A stretch of 64,000 nucleotides of DNA, from contig NW_025791658.1 in NCBI RefSeq assembly GCF_921293095.1, positions 6,386,001-6,450,000 of the forward strand, written 5' to 3'. The position numbers were made by a program, and so were the translations under genes. Every line of letters begins with the position of its first letter. Positions within the stretch are counted from its first letter, which is position 1. This DNA comes from Ischnura elegans (taxonomy: Eukaryota; Arthropoda; Insecta; Odonata; Coenagrionidae). The notes under the pieces are model-generated. The model searched no databases. It was not told where the DNA came from and worked only from the letters and a program-made list of their open reading frames with translations. Shown here piece after piece: positions 1 to 11,404 of this stretch.

Positions 1-240
1 TCTTGTATGAATACCTAAGCATGTTTTCACTGTCATGTAATTGGAATTTTGTCTATGTTAACATATGTATACTCCTTTATGAATATTTACGAATGTTTCT
101 ATTGGCATGTAATGCACAGGTATGAAATTCAAATAATTGGTATATTGTCCATTTGCAGCACCAGAACTAAAAAAAACGTTAAATTGTAATCCTGTTCCAT
201 AGGACACTAGTCCTCGAACAATAAAATTCTATTCTATTCT
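1..240. repeat. Possible 3' end of a non-LTR retroposon
   Basis: This stretch ends in a short tail of TTCTA-type repeats (about 226-240), exactly where homology to the right-edge repeat begins at 241. A simple-sequence tail at a homology breakpoint is typical of the 3' end of a non-LTR retroposon. No reverse transcriptase can be seen, because the rest would lie outside the window. It could also be simple repeat at an old junction. Confidence 0.3.
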
Positions 241-1800
241 CCTCAAATCATAGCTCTGCTATAATTGCATGTGATATGGTTTGTTTACTCACGTTAAGAA
301 TGACATACCAGAGTCGAAAATAAAGTTGGTGGTGGAGTAGTGTATAAAATTGTGAAAATTCCTATTGGTGTTGAATATTATAACATGGACATACCGTATT
401 TATACCAAACCAAGCCAGAAACAATTTCATATACAGGCGGTCCCCGACTTTCGTACACAATGCGTTCCCGAGAACTTGCACGAAAGTCGAATGTACGAAA
501 GTCAAACCATTGAATTCCATACTAATTAGGGGTTACGTTCCAAAAGAGCGGAATATATGTACTAAAACCTTTTTTTTCACGGATTTTATTTCAATTGACT
601 TAATTTTAATAATATGTCGATAAAACTCCTCAAATCATCTAATTACTTTCGAAAATACTCAGAAAATGCAAAGAAAAGTTTAAAAAACAAGAACTCTGTT
701 GGCTTTCGACTGAAACTTCCTCTTGGCGTTTAAGTTGACATTCCACTTATTACGTCCACTATAAATGAAAAGACATATCAAGAAGCATAACAAAATGTAA
801 TTGTTGAACCCGCACTCTGGATACCTTTTATTTTTACACCAAAATTCGGCATTTGGCAGGTGACATTCGTGATTGCGTATATTTTGCATTTTATTAAAAA
901 AAGACATAAGACAAACGGAATTCGGGTGATATTTCGTGCAATATCATTGCTGAAGGTGTACATGAATTAAACAGCACTCGAATGAAAAATCAAAATTTGA
1001 AAGAAGATATTACTAGTTTTATTGAAAGCTATTTGATGATGTCTAGTCAACTTCTTTTGAAAAATATCTTCAATGAAGGCTTTCTTCTTCTCTTGATAAA
1101 GGAGCCTATAGGAGATCTCTCCCAAATAAATCACCTAGATTAGAGTCAACTACCAACAATTCCCTTCATTATATACGTTTGTATTGTTCGCATATACTGC
1201 CATTTGAAACAATTGAATGTTGGGATGTGCAATAAACATCGCGGGAATTTAAAAAAAATTACAGCCCAACGTCCGAAAGTCTGAATTTAGCGTACGAAAG
1301 TCAAGTAAAAGGTGCCAATTTTGAACGTACGAAAGTGCGAATTGTACAAAAGTCGAGTGTACGAAAGTCGAGGACCGCCTGTAGTCATTTCACCGAATTC
1401 CACCCTAAGGTTTCATACATACGCAGCCCCCAGATGTACAGGCACTGGTATCACATGCTAAGCACCCTTGATGGATGATTAATAATTAGAATTTTTTTCC
1501 TAAACACTGGTTGTATAGGATAAACATTGACTAAATTAAGGGGGAGATCTCATATGAATCCTTCACTGCCATAAATGCTGTATGTCACTAAATCCTACAT
1601 GAAATTTTACAAGCCAATGGCCAAACTAGTTAAATAGCGATTGACTTCAGGAGAAAATATTTTACTCAAAAAAACTTAAACTATACACAAATGTAAAAAG
1701 AAATGAAAATAATTATAAAAATACATTAAATTTTACATTATTAGAAATCAATAACTATGCAAAAGTGTACTTATATCTTTATAAAGAAAAAAATTCTCCC
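241..1800. repeat. Left copy of a repeat also present at the right window edge
   Basis: Bases 241-433 plus 1382-1800 align without large gaps to 63391-64000. The second half is almost identical (about 97%) and the first half somewhat less so (about 92%). The left copy is split by a 948-bp element. The right copy runs off the window, so its true length is unknown. It could be a dispersed repeat, a segmental duplication or an assembly duplication. No coding potential is seen. Confidence 0.85.
434..1381. mobile_element. 948-bp inverted-repeat DNA element, TA target site
   Basis: Both ends carry a 23-bp inverted repeat beginning CAGGCGGTCC, with one mismatch, flanked by TA on each side (432-433 and 1382-1383). 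The unoccupied site survives in the related sequence near 63584, which has a single TA at the same point, so the borders are firm. Behind the ends the word GTACGAAAGTC recurs several times in both orientations. Only short, unconvincing reading frames lie inside. TA duplication fits the Tc1/mariner/pogo group; the element looks non-autonomous. Confidence 0.88.
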
Positions 1801-1833
1801 ATTCAAAGACATGTACACTTAAGTAAACAAAAA

Positions 1834-2160
1834 TAGGGAAGTGCACTAATTTTTTTTATTGCTGAATTTGAAAGTTTAGCCTAAAAAAGAAACATTAGTA
1901 TAGTCACTTTTATTTTCTGCATCTGGGGTATGCACTTTAAAACGTTTTGAAAGTCGGAAAATTTCATGTTGCGCTGAAACACAGTGCCTCCATCTTGATT
2001 GAGATGCGACGTCACAAGGCAGTAGTCACCAGTGGAGTATCGCTGTATTCCGTCGCCTTCTTTAGCGCCGCGAGAGTTTCCGGGAATCGGTGGAGTTTGC
2101 CTCCTAAAAATGTCGTCTAGTACCGAAAACATGAATTCAAAATAGAATTATAAATGATTT
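1834..2160. mobile_element. Partial MITE, GGGAAGTGCACTA family, copy 1
   Basis: It begins TAGGGAAGTGCACTA and about 170 bp further in has GACGTCACAAGGCAGTAG. The same two words, in the same order, occur on the other strand at 4335-4140. The inner boundary is not resolved. An 83-codon minus-strand frame inside resembles nothing I recognise and is probably chance. Confidence 0.5.
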
Positions 2161-3306
2161 TTTATTCCAAATTTCATCTCGACGTCGAAACAAAAGCCTG
2201 GAGAAGATATTCATTCCCGTGCCTTAAGCACAAGCTATACGGAATAAATGGTTCAAGGCTGCTCCTGACTCTTACCTATCGATGATATTCTGTTTTGAAG
2301 ATCATTTGAAGGTATTGTAAGATCAAATTGATATTTATATTATAATAATTTACTTAATAGGTCCCTCAGTCACATCAGAAAGTGTGTTGAGTCAAAATAT
2401 AGCATCTTCCGCATAGGCCTACGTAATTTATAAACTGAAAGTAGTTTGGTTAAAGAATTATGGCGCGACTGTTTTTTTACACGACCGGGCAAAATGCGTA
2501 CTTTGCCCATGATATGTGCATATATGATAACAAACGGTTTTTGTTAAAGTTAATCTTTATTTGTTGAAATTAGTACATTTATAGGTGATACAGATATAAA
2601 GGTACACGGCAGGTCGCGTGGCGTAATTTGTACTCCACTGGTGACGGGTTCATCTTGCTGATCTAAAAAATTAGCTACAATACCTCGAACTCACAATATA
2701 GGCAGTCAAAGTACATTGTAAGAATACACGAGACCATTATAGCCCAGAATGAACGTACAATGTCGAAATCCTTGGTTTTCAAAGATTGACGTATTTTATA
2801 CGCCAGCGCGCCCGGTCCAGGGTTATCAACTTTTATTTCATCCTATTTGTTAGTTGAAATTATATTTCAGAATGGTTCTTTTAGCACTGCTACTGAGGTA
2901 AACTGGTAGGTACTGAGTAAAAGGTACTGAGGTATGTACTGAGTAAGTAAACTCCCTTTGGAGTAATGTGAATTACAAGTGTTCGAGATATATGGCATTT
3001 TATATTCGCTTTGTGTTTTTATTAATTATGCCTGTACGCATATTGTTGCTTGCCGCGAGCCTTTAATGGTATGTGCTCTTGCAAGAGTGGTTTTCATTTT
3101 TAATGTGGAAGTTGGTCAGTATAAGCAAAGAAAAAATTAACATTTTAGCGCACACCAACCCTTGTAGTCTCTTGGCGTATGTAATGACACTGCTAAAATA
3201 CCTAAACGCCATAATGACGATAAAAAAATTGTCTCATGTCAATGATTGCTGCAATTATAATTAATGATAAACTAGACGCCGCATGATCACAATGAAGGCA
3301 AACAAA
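2161..3306. other. No recognisable feature
   Basis: AT-rich sequence with no supported gene. A few short direct repeats of GGTACTGAG lie near 2905-2945. Confidence 0.5.
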
Positions 3307-3400
3307 AAATAATGCCGTGATGTAGATTTGAACCACGAACCTTCGGGTAACATCTTTCTATAGACTCGTGCACGCTACCACTACCCCAACCGTCTCAATG
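3307..3400 (-). repeat. tRNA-like sequence, probable SINE head
   Basis: On the minus strand there is an A-box-like stretch (GGGGTAGTGGTAGCGTGC) followed about 40 bp later by a B-box-like GGTTCAAATC. This is the layout of a Pol III internal promoter. The acceptor ends do not pair and there is no believable cloverleaf, so this is not a functional tRNA gene. A tRNA-derived SINE or tRNA pseudogene is the better reading. Confidence 0.35.
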
Positions 3401-4080
3401 GGAAAATGTTGATATTTTAAATTTATATATATAACTTGTAAAAAGTAACGCATGAAAATTAATTAATTACAGCCTAACTAACGCCCTAATTGAAAAAGAT
3501 GCAGCAAGGTACGCTGTCTCCCCTTGTTAGCCTTAACGTCTTGCATTTCTATGGAGCGTTGAACCTGTCCTCCTTATTCAAAAATTCAGTAACCATAAAT
3601 ACATCAAAGTTTGGTATACCATTTATGAATCGTTGGAATTTTCCTTCTCCCAACCAAGATTATCTTTTCTTGAACGCATCCTGGACAGCGAACCATTGTA
3701 ACAACCAGCCAGCTCGGAAATAAGGCTAACATCCCATGATTCTAGTATAGCGAAGGGCGAACGTTCCGGCCGGCGTGAATACACACGCAACGAATAAGTC
3801 TTGCAGCAAACGTCTGAAATAGGTTTATTAGTTTGACTCGGTTCTTACAAAAAAAGTTTGTGCCAAAATATACCCAGCGAAAAATAAATGCCATCATGCA
3901 TTTATTAAAGATTCAATGTGCTATTCGTACTACTCTTTCCAAACTTGAAGTTGACACGTAAATGAATATTAATATATTACGCAATGATGAAGTCGTTTGC
4001 TCAAAAGAGAAGCAGCCACATATATAATCTGAAGATATTTTATGACAGCAAAAAACGGATACCCTCAAATTCTGTAATTT
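3401..4080. other. No recognisable feature
   Basis: AT-rich DNA. A 77-codon plus-strand frame from 3490 has no recognisable motif and no coding context. Confidence 0.4.
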
Positions 4081-4335
4081 TTCTATGCAATAATGGTGGT
4101 AGAACTAAACGGTGTAGAAGCTGCCTTCTGCTACTGCCTTGTGACGTCACGGCCAATATTCAACATGGACACCCGTTTTCGCGGCCTTTGAATTTTTCCA
4201 TATTTCAGACGGTCATCTCGAATCAAGTATTCACTATTAGGATTTAAACTGTGGTTTTACGACATTATGTTATTCTGAACTCTAATTTAAAAAATGTGTT
4301 TGGTGCATTTGAAACACTAGTGCACTTCCCTATTA
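4081..4335. mobile_element. Partial MITE, GGGAAGTGCACTA family, copy 2 (reverse)
   Basis: Reverse-oriented relative of the element at 1834. Its outer end is at about 4335, and the conserved CACAAGGCAGTAG word, preceded by an exact TGACGTCA, is near 4125-4150. The inner end is not clear. Confidence 0.45.
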
Positions 4336-4430
4336 TGCATGGATTACTAACTTATGTTCTTCATCCTTCAAAAAAGTTCAAAAAACTATTTCATGTGCAT
4401 ATATCATTGCAATCCCTTAAGTGTACTCAC

Positions 4431-4503
4431 CCAGAGCCCCTGTCATAGAGTCAATGGTCATTTCACAGCTATTAAAAAGTTTTTCATCCTCGGTAAATGC
4501 AGG
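4431..4503 (-). CDS. Candidate internal exon downstream of the ZAD exons
   Basis: This 73-nt minus-strand stretch lies between a good acceptor (pyrimidine tract ending CTTTCAG at 4504-4510) and a GTGAGT donor (4425-4430). Read in phase 0, as the upstream exon demands, it is open for 24 codons and acidic (PAFTEDEKLFNS...). It would continue the acidic linker of the ZAD gene and leave the next exon in phase 1. I found no following exon before base 1. It is supported by splice signals and composition only. Confidence 0.45.
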
Positions 4504-5572
4504 CTGAAAGGAAGAATCAACATATTAATCATGACTGAACAAGAGAATCAGCAGTATTTTAGGAAATTAACAACTACAACTGAATTAAAAACCATATTAG
4601 ATCAAAATTAGATTTTTCCCCAGAAATATTTTGTTTTACAAAACAAAACTTTCTTCTCTGCACTTAAGAACGAGGCAATCTTTTCGTAAAGCAAAACATC
4701 GCTCCAAACAAAGTAAATCTCAGAGTAAACAAAACAAAAGTCTTCTGTTTTGACCCAACATAAAACTGGAAGAAGCTGTACTCATTAAAAAAAAAACATT
4801 AATTCATTGTTCTCCCAACCTTAGTCCTAAACAATTCCACAGAAATAATTAGTTTTACAAAATTGAACTTTATTCTACACATTCACAGCAATCAACTGCA
4901 TTTTTTCTCATTTCCTTCAACAAAGAGACAGCCATTGAATTACATTCATTCTAAATTTAGCAATAACTCTACCATTGATGTAATTTTTTTCGACAATTGA
5001 CAACATCAACTTAGTACTCCAACGATTCATTCAAAATGTAGAAATTTTTTATATCTTATCGTGGTTCCATTTCCCAGTTGAAAATTTGTCGGTCTCCAGA
5101 GAATGGAGATCCATTTAAAATATTAACAACCCTGAAAACGTAATAATTCCTGTGCTGCAAAGAATTAAGGCTAAATTTTGAAACAAGGCAATCATTTTTT
5201 TAAAGTAACACATCACAGTCAACAAAGTAAATCTCAGTGTAAACAAAACAACGACTCTTTTGCTTTGGCTCATCATGCAACTGGGATAAGTCGTAATTAT
5301 TTAAGAAATCATTCAATAAATTCACCAGAGTGAGTACCACCTTGAATCTGGATCATCATCTGAACAGGAATTGGTTACCTATGCATACAACAGTGGTCAG
5401 TTATGCTACCACCAGATTACAGAAAGCACTGTTGTTGAGGCCATAATTTGATGGGGGTAGGAAGAAAGATAGAAATGATCATTTTGGAGCAGTGAGAGTG
5501 ATAATGCACACCCAAAAAGCTTTGGCAGAGAGGAGGAGATATTAAAGGAAGATAAGTTAAATTATTGTAAAG

Positions 5573-5664
5573 TTATGTAATTTCCTCTTTGGCTTCATTT
5601 GTTACTGTAGTGCGTAGCACAGCTACAGAACTATTGTGTTCACATCTATCCTCGTCATCTGGTG
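5573..5664 (-). CDS. Candidate alternative terminal exon near the ZAD gene
   Basis: After an acceptor ending TTCACAG there is a 30-codon open frame (APDDEDRCEHNSS...) closing with TAA. It looks protein-like, but it needs an incoming phase of 1, which the exon at 6062-6181 does not supply. Either a missed exon lies between them, or this is an alternative or chance exon. Confidence 0.22.
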
Positions 5665-6061
5665 CTGTGAAGGCAAAGCATGCAGGATGCTTCATGTGTC
5701 TACCTTGCAAGTTTTCACTGACCCAGCTCAATCAGTTAAGTGGGATTTGCTGACTTTTAAGTTCTACACCCCACTCTTATCTCCACACATAAAAGTTTTT
5801 CAATTCCAACGACTTAGTTTAAAAGTTAAGAGTGAGCATAATTTGCAATTTATGACATCTCCATCATCAAAAAAATGTATTTCACTGCTAATTCTGGAGA
5901 AAAGGACAAACATACATGTAATGAAGAAAATGGAGCTGATTACACTACCTTGTGGGACAAAAGATATATGCTTCTGCTAAATGATGCTAGCAATTTTCCA
6001 CCAAGGATAGAATTGTATCAGAATACAACTGAATCACTAAACAATGCAAAAGTACACTTAC

Positions 6062-6181
6062 CAAGTCATCATTTGCCAGAGGGTCCGAAGCCTCACTCGA
6101 GATGCCAGCTGTGTTCGGTGAGTCAAATGCAGGATAATTCCCTCCACAGAGGAGCTGTTCATTCTCCTCTTTCACATTACA
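6062..6181 (-). CDS. ZAD-gene exon 4 (linker)
   Basis: The exon is 120 nt (40 codons), bounded by an acceptor ending TTCTCTTCTAG and a GTAAGT donor. It is open in phase 0, the phase left by the preceding exon. It encodes a polar, acidic stretch starting CNVKEENEQLLCGG, typical of the low-complexity linker between an N-terminal ZAD and the C-terminal finger array. No domain is recognisable in it. Confidence 0.6.
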
Positions 6182-6547
6182 CTAGAAGAGAATGTTGAGT
6201 GTCAATCAATAAAAGGAATATAATAACCTTTAAATACTTTTTAAATTGATAATAAAGAAAAAAATGTCCTATACCGGAGACGCACAACATTTCTGTCAGA
6301 AGATTAGTGATGTCGTACAATGAAGATTGACTTGCACGGCAAAAGATTAAGATCTCAAAGGTTTTGCTATATATGTATTGTAGAACTGGTAAAGTTGTAC
6401 AACAGAAGCTTGCACATTTGATGGTGACTTATCACACAAATGCATTCATATACTAAAGGCAAACATACTTTTCTCATACAACTTAGAAGTTTACTAAACT
6501 GATAGTTATTCTAATTTGGTTTCACCACAGATGAGAATAAAACTTAC

Positions 6548-6715
6548 CATAACATTTGCTCTGGGTGATTGGCAGTCTTGCACAGGAATGTATATTTCAG
6601 TCATTAGAACTGAGCATGCGAACTGCGGAGTTCCTTCAATCGCATCTGGAATACATTCCTTTGTGTCAGCAGAAGATCCTGCATTGTCATCAGCTGTCTT
6701 CTCTTCCTTGATACT
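6548..6715 (-). CDS. ZAD-gene exon 3 (linker)
   Basis: The exon is 168 nt (56 codons), with acceptor TTTCTCCACAG and donor ATG|GTAAGT. It is open in phase 0 and begins SIKEEKTADDNAGSSADTK. The IKEE motif is common in insect ZAD zinc-finger linkers. It is separated from exon 2 by an intron of about 7.5 kb filled with transposons. The matching phase and both consensus splice sites are the main support. Confidence 0.65.
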
Positions 6716-7567
6716 CTGTGGAGAAAGTAAAAGTGATAAACAGCTCACCTCCATAACAATCAACAAATAAGTGATTCCCACCGGGTGACCTGTTCAGTCA
6801 GAGCCAACCTTTCAATGGCTAGCTCTGCCATCCTCCTCAGGGCATTGAGTGATGGACCAAAAATTTGTCTGCGCGAATGACCGTCGCTCTTTGACTGCTC
6901 AGACTTGCGAGTAATAGGTCCTCTCCACAAAGCTGCCAGCTCCGCCCGATTTCGGGTTTTTTCTGTAGTGCAGAGAGCTGCTACTCTCTGGTTGGCGTTA
7001 GTCGCCATGTGGCTGTGAGGTGGATTTTCTCTTCCTCTCCCAAAAAGCTGAGGGTACATGCAGCCATTCCCTAATTTTTTTTTGTAATTACAGGAGTCAT
7101 AATTTTATTTTATTTTCACCTCGTCTTACAAAGTGTGGTAAGATGAAGAGATGAAGTTGCTGGAGAGTGTGACCTGTGTGAGTGTGTGTTACGTCTAGAA
7201 ACTTCCCCATTGGAGGTTTGTTTGCATATGGAGGAAATTCATCATTACTCCCAGAATTTTAATGAACTTGTATTAAAGTCTTGTAGAAATACAACTTGTA
7301 TCTGTTACATTTCACCTCGTTGTAAAAGGTTGTGACGTACCTACCTTGGTGGTGCATCCAATGCATGCACCTGGCGCCCTATTTGTCTATCTCTCAACCA
7401 AGGTTTTGGGGAACCACCCTCATCCCTACCAGCATCGGTGCGTTCACCGAGTCACAGCTACGCCCGGGCAACAGACAAGTAAATTTTTATTATCTCGCGT
7501 AACTTGTCAATGTGGGACTTTGACGTCGCAGTGGTCAACAAAAGAGGGATATCATGACGATCTCTGA

Positions 7568-8299
7568 TGTCGTGTACCTGTTCAGAAGATTCATCCTCAA
7601 GGACATACTCCAGCAGCTGAGAATGCCCTTCAACCAGAATATATCGGAACTGTTTCATCATGTACTGGCAAAAACATAATACATGAACGAAACAAGATTC
7701 CTTAAGCAGATGGAAGGTATCCCCATGGGATGAAGTCTTAACTTCTCTGCTGCCATAGCACCTTTTTTAATGGATGATTTTGAGAAGAAGGCTTTATCCA
7801 GTGCCTCACAAAGTATAAATATTTTAACCACTACATAAATGACACATTCATTGGGTGGCCAGATGAGCTAAGATCAAGTTCACGATGGAGCAGAATAATA
7901 ACGGATGTCTGCCATTCCTTGGCATTCTAATACATCGAACAGAAGGCTGATCTTTTAGACATCAAGTGTACTGTAAGCCCATTCATACAGATCTCTAATT
8001 GAATGGGTGGAGTCACCACCATCCCACCCAATGAGGAGGGATACTGAAAATTTGGTTCCTTAACCATAGCCAATGAAGACAGCCTATCCATTGAATTGAA
8101 ACACCCGTAAAAATTGTTGAGGCATAATAGTACAGTGAAAAAGACATCCATTCTGCTCTAAAGAAACCCCAGAGTGAAAACACGCCCATCCTTACCTGTA
8201 CCAAAAACAGAAAACCAGTCATGAGGGCTTGCCTCCCACTCATTTCCACTATATCCAGGAGAATATCGAGGATTCTGGGAATAAACAAATTGAGACAAA
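7568..8299 (+). pseudogene. Penelope-like reverse transcriptase relic, copy 1 (5' part)
   Basis: Translated with frame changes, this gives a run close to the Penelope-family RT: FLKQMEGIPMG near 7696-7730, then a DDFEKKALSSAS-like segment and a degenerate palm region. After the RT comes the connector that normally leads to a GIY-YIG endonuclease. Stops and shifts are frequent, so it is dead. Copy 1 is cut at 8299 by a hAT-like element and resumes at 10437. The family call rests on motif memory, not on a search. Confidence 0.7.
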
Positions 8300-8637
8300 T
8301 AGGGATGGTCGGATCGGTTACCTCGGATCCAAATATCCACGGATATTGCCCTTCATTGGATACATCGGATCCAAAGTCGCGGAAGACATCGGATCTGGAT
8401 CCAAAATTTTAAATAATAGCTTCAGTGAATGAAACGCGTGATAAGGGTGGAAAGAGTTCCGATTCGCTCTTCGAATGTGCCGTTGCATGCGATTCTTGTC
8501 CCACTCATGAACCGTTTTGTTTGAAAGCTCTCGCAGAGGTTACATAGGAGAATTTCAGCCCTAGAAAATAAAAAAGGCAAAATATGACTGGCACATAGCG
8601 TGACTCTTCTCAGGAGATTGAACAATCATCGGGGGAA

Positions 8638-9298
8638 TAGAGGAGATTCCTTCATCGAAGAAAACGAAAGGCATTGATTGCGATTCGTTACCCATCATTA
8701 GTGTATTCATAATATACAAATTATTTGGTTTTCGAAATAGTGATTTAGACGAATGGCAATTGTCAATTTTTATCCTCATTTAAAAAGGCCAGATTGGCGC
8801 CAATGCAATGCCACTCCACGTGAGGTCACAGGGACCTAGTTTGTACATGAGTAGATAGGAGTTTTACATCGTCTGAGATTAACAAACATGCATGAGTCAC
8901 AGAGCTCAGAGAAACATGTCTCAATAATTACTTATTAAAACTGGCTAAGGTCGGAGAGTTTTCTTCGTTTGATAAGGTATTAATAATCCTTATTTAAGCC
9001 AAGCGCTACCAGCTAGCAGGGTACTCTGCTACCTTCTAGCATCCTGCATCGTATCAGCACTCAAAGCCTTGCCCCAAGGTCACCTCACTGGTGGCAGCGG
9101 GAACCAGAACGACATCACAGGGAGTTTTCCCGGCATTTATACATAACTGTAACGTTTTTGCGCGCTTGAAAATTTTCACTTTTCATTTAATTGCAAAAAA
9201 TAGATATCATCATATAAAAATCTAAATGCGTGAAATACATACTCCAGGAGTAATAATCTTTCGATTAAGGCAATAAAAAATAATAGAAAACCACCCTA
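8638..9298 (-). mobile_element. AGGGTGG MITE, copy E (reverse)
   Basis: Reverse copy of a roughly 650-bp family also seen at 11405, 42554, 43724 and 61445. Its ends are degenerate TAGGGTGGTTTCC. The shared core includes a GTGACGTCAC-type site (mutated here) and a conserved AT-rich right end. Confidence 0.85.
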
Positions 9299-9851
9299 TT
9301 TCAGCGTGTTTTTTTCCAAAATCACATGGACTATAAATCATAGTCTTTTAAGGAAAATATAAATTTCCACGAGAACAATTGAAGCGTGTTTCCAACAGAC
9401 CTTTCCCGTCTCACCCACTGACCTTTTTTAGCCCACCTGCTTCACTTCTCCGTTTCAAGACGACAAATGCTAGGTGAGTGCCGACTTTCTTGGCCTGAAA
9501 ATGTCTCCATATTTTCAACAATTAGATGACATTCATGAGATTTAAAAAAGAATTAGACCAAATGTGATGCATTCCTGAAGATATTTCTGTTTATTTTTCA
9601 GCTCTAATTGATAGCCACTAAGTTTTCTACTTACAATACAATAGTATACTAATATGCAACATTGTCCAAACAGCACCAATTTTCAAAGAAACAAGCACAG
9701 CATCAACCCCTCAAACAAGTATAGACGGATTGGAAACGGCAATTGCATCTCACCACACTAAAGCATTTTCGGGCGAAATGCAAGCCGGCTTGCGATTACA
9801 AAGTGATAAAATTCAGGGGAAACGTGAAGAAAATTTGAATGCAGTCACTGG

Positions 9852-10106
9852 CAGTGGGGTAGCCAGGAATTTTTTTAGGGGTTCCAAAACCAGGGGGGGG
9901 AATTTTTCAACGATAGGGTAAAAAGTAGTGTTTTCAGACTAATTTTAATACCCTCCACAATCGAAAAAGAACTTCATTTTTCAAAGAAATCTATTGTAAA
10001 TTCATGATTTTTCAATATTTTGTTTCCTTATACGAAGGAAAGTAATTATGTTTTTACATTTTGGGGGGTCCGGACCCCCAGACTTCCCCCTTTATCTACG
10101 CCATTG
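9852..10106. mobile_element. Decayed hAT-type MITE
   Basis: The left end CAGTGGGGTAGCCAGG faces an inverted right end, CAATGGCGTAGATAAAG. Runs of G and C lie just inside both ends, as in many CAGTGGCG-type hAT MITEs. The 8-bp flanks (9844-9851, 10107-10114) match at 5 of 8. Confidence 0.5.
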
Positions 10107-10436
10107 GTTAGTGATTTATCCGAAGATTTTTCCTATTTTCATTTCCAATCCCAAGCGTAACAGTTTAGCTTCTGAGCATGTAAAGATGTTTTTAAAAAAA
10201 CAACTTGAAAGCCTATAAAAATGATTTTTAATTTATAAAAATGTGTTTGAAAACCTAAAAATCATTCCTTCGATTGTACGTACCCAGAGTCAACTTGAAT
10301 AATTACTTCGTTTAATTGCAGGAATTTGAAAATGCATTTGGATCCGAAAATATCCGATCCGAAAAATCTGGCTCTGAAAATCAAGGATCCAATCCGAATC
10401 TGGATCCGAAAAAAATCCTAGATCCATCCATCCCTA

Positions 10437-10485
10437 ATGACAATCAATACGCCACTTTGGAAACTAATTAGCTTAGGAAACGAAT
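10437..10485 (+). pseudogene. Penelope-like copy 1, continuation after insertion
   Basis: This short stretch resumes copy 1 beyond the hAT-like element. It matches the corresponding point of copy 2 near 10755-10785, then gives way to the start of copy 2. Confidence 0.55.
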
Positions 10486-11370
10486 AAGCTTAAGCTCCTG
10501 AGAACGCCCTTTGACCACAATATAGTAGACCTATTTCATCATGTTCTGAAACAACTGCAAAAATTACCTATTTACGCAGAATGGATACAGCAAAAATGCA
10601 AACACAGTGCTCTTACGAAACCCTTCGATGAAAACATGTCTGTCCTTAGTAGGATCGAAAATAAATAAAAACCAGGCATGAGGCCTTCCTTCCCATTCAT
10701 CCACTTCATATCCAGGAAAATATCGAGGTTTTGGGGAATAACTCCAATTGAGACAATCAATAAGCCACCTTGGAAACTAAAGAGTCAACTAACCAGAGTC
10801 AAGGATAATCTTGAACTGACGACCCCAGAAGCATACTTCATCCCCTGCGAGTGTGGTGAGGACTATATTGGAGTGACAATTGGTCTGACTATGGAAGCCC
10901 ACAATTAAGAAGCATAAGAATATCATTAGACCGGCTAAAACCCAGAAGTCAGCCGCCAAAATGCATAGTGAAATCTAATTACTATTGACGATGAAAAAGT
11001 TCTTTGAAGATCAATTGGATAATGAGACCAATTGAGTAACGTGACTTCGAGATAAGGTCGGCAGACAAAATCTTCAACTATGATACAGGATACTCAATCC
11101 GCCGTGCATGAAAACTTGTTCCCAATATTATTAAGATGGTGAGAAAAATAATTAGGCAAGATAGACAAAGGCCAATCAGAAATCAGAGAAGGTACATAAA
11201 CCTAGACTAATTTTTGACCCAGGCATCCATGCCCAGCAGATGGTGGAACAGTTAGCCATTGAAACATCGAATCTGGCTGAACAGCCCACCAGGATGGAAT
11301 CCTGCAACGATTTCATCCATATCCTGCACCAGGAAAGCACCAAGTCTTATAAGTGATGCTCATAGGTTCG
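10486..11370 (+). pseudogene. Penelope-like relic, copy 2, with GIY-YIG remnant
   Basis: It starts with a segment homologous to 7590-7660 (LFHHVL), lacks the RT core, and continues through the connector into a C-terminal segment IPCECGEDYIGVT (about 10838-10880). That is the second strand and YIG part of a GIY-YIG endonuclease, a hallmark of Penelope-like elements; the first motif reads AYF instead of GIY. Further degenerate sequence continues to about 11360. Copies 1 and 2 lie head to tail, a common state of this class. It is inactive. Confidence 0.7.
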
Positions 11371-11404
11371 ATGAAACAGTTTTTTTTAAATCTAATGCAT
11401 ACAA

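Larger units (their letters stand above)
8300..10436. mobile_element. hAT-like element inside the Penelope relic
   Basis: The ends are TAGGGATGGTCGGATC and, inverted, TAGGGATGGATGGATC (13 of 16 matching). They are followed on both sides by subterminal GGATCC/GGATCCGAAAA words. The flanking 8-mers (8292-8299, 10437-10444) agree at 5 of 8 positions. The Penelope sequence is contiguous across the insertion, as its sister copy near 10750 shows. No transposase is recognisable, so it is non-autonomous. Two smaller elements are nested in it. Confidence 0.7.

Noticed and set aside
3307-3400. A functional tRNA gene on the minus strand
   Set aside because: No acceptor or T-stem pairing; anticodon region too long.
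6506-6781. The plus-strand 84-codon frame at 6516-6770 as a gene
   Set aside because: It is the antisense shadow of the minus-strand ZAD-gene exon, which has splice sites on both sides.
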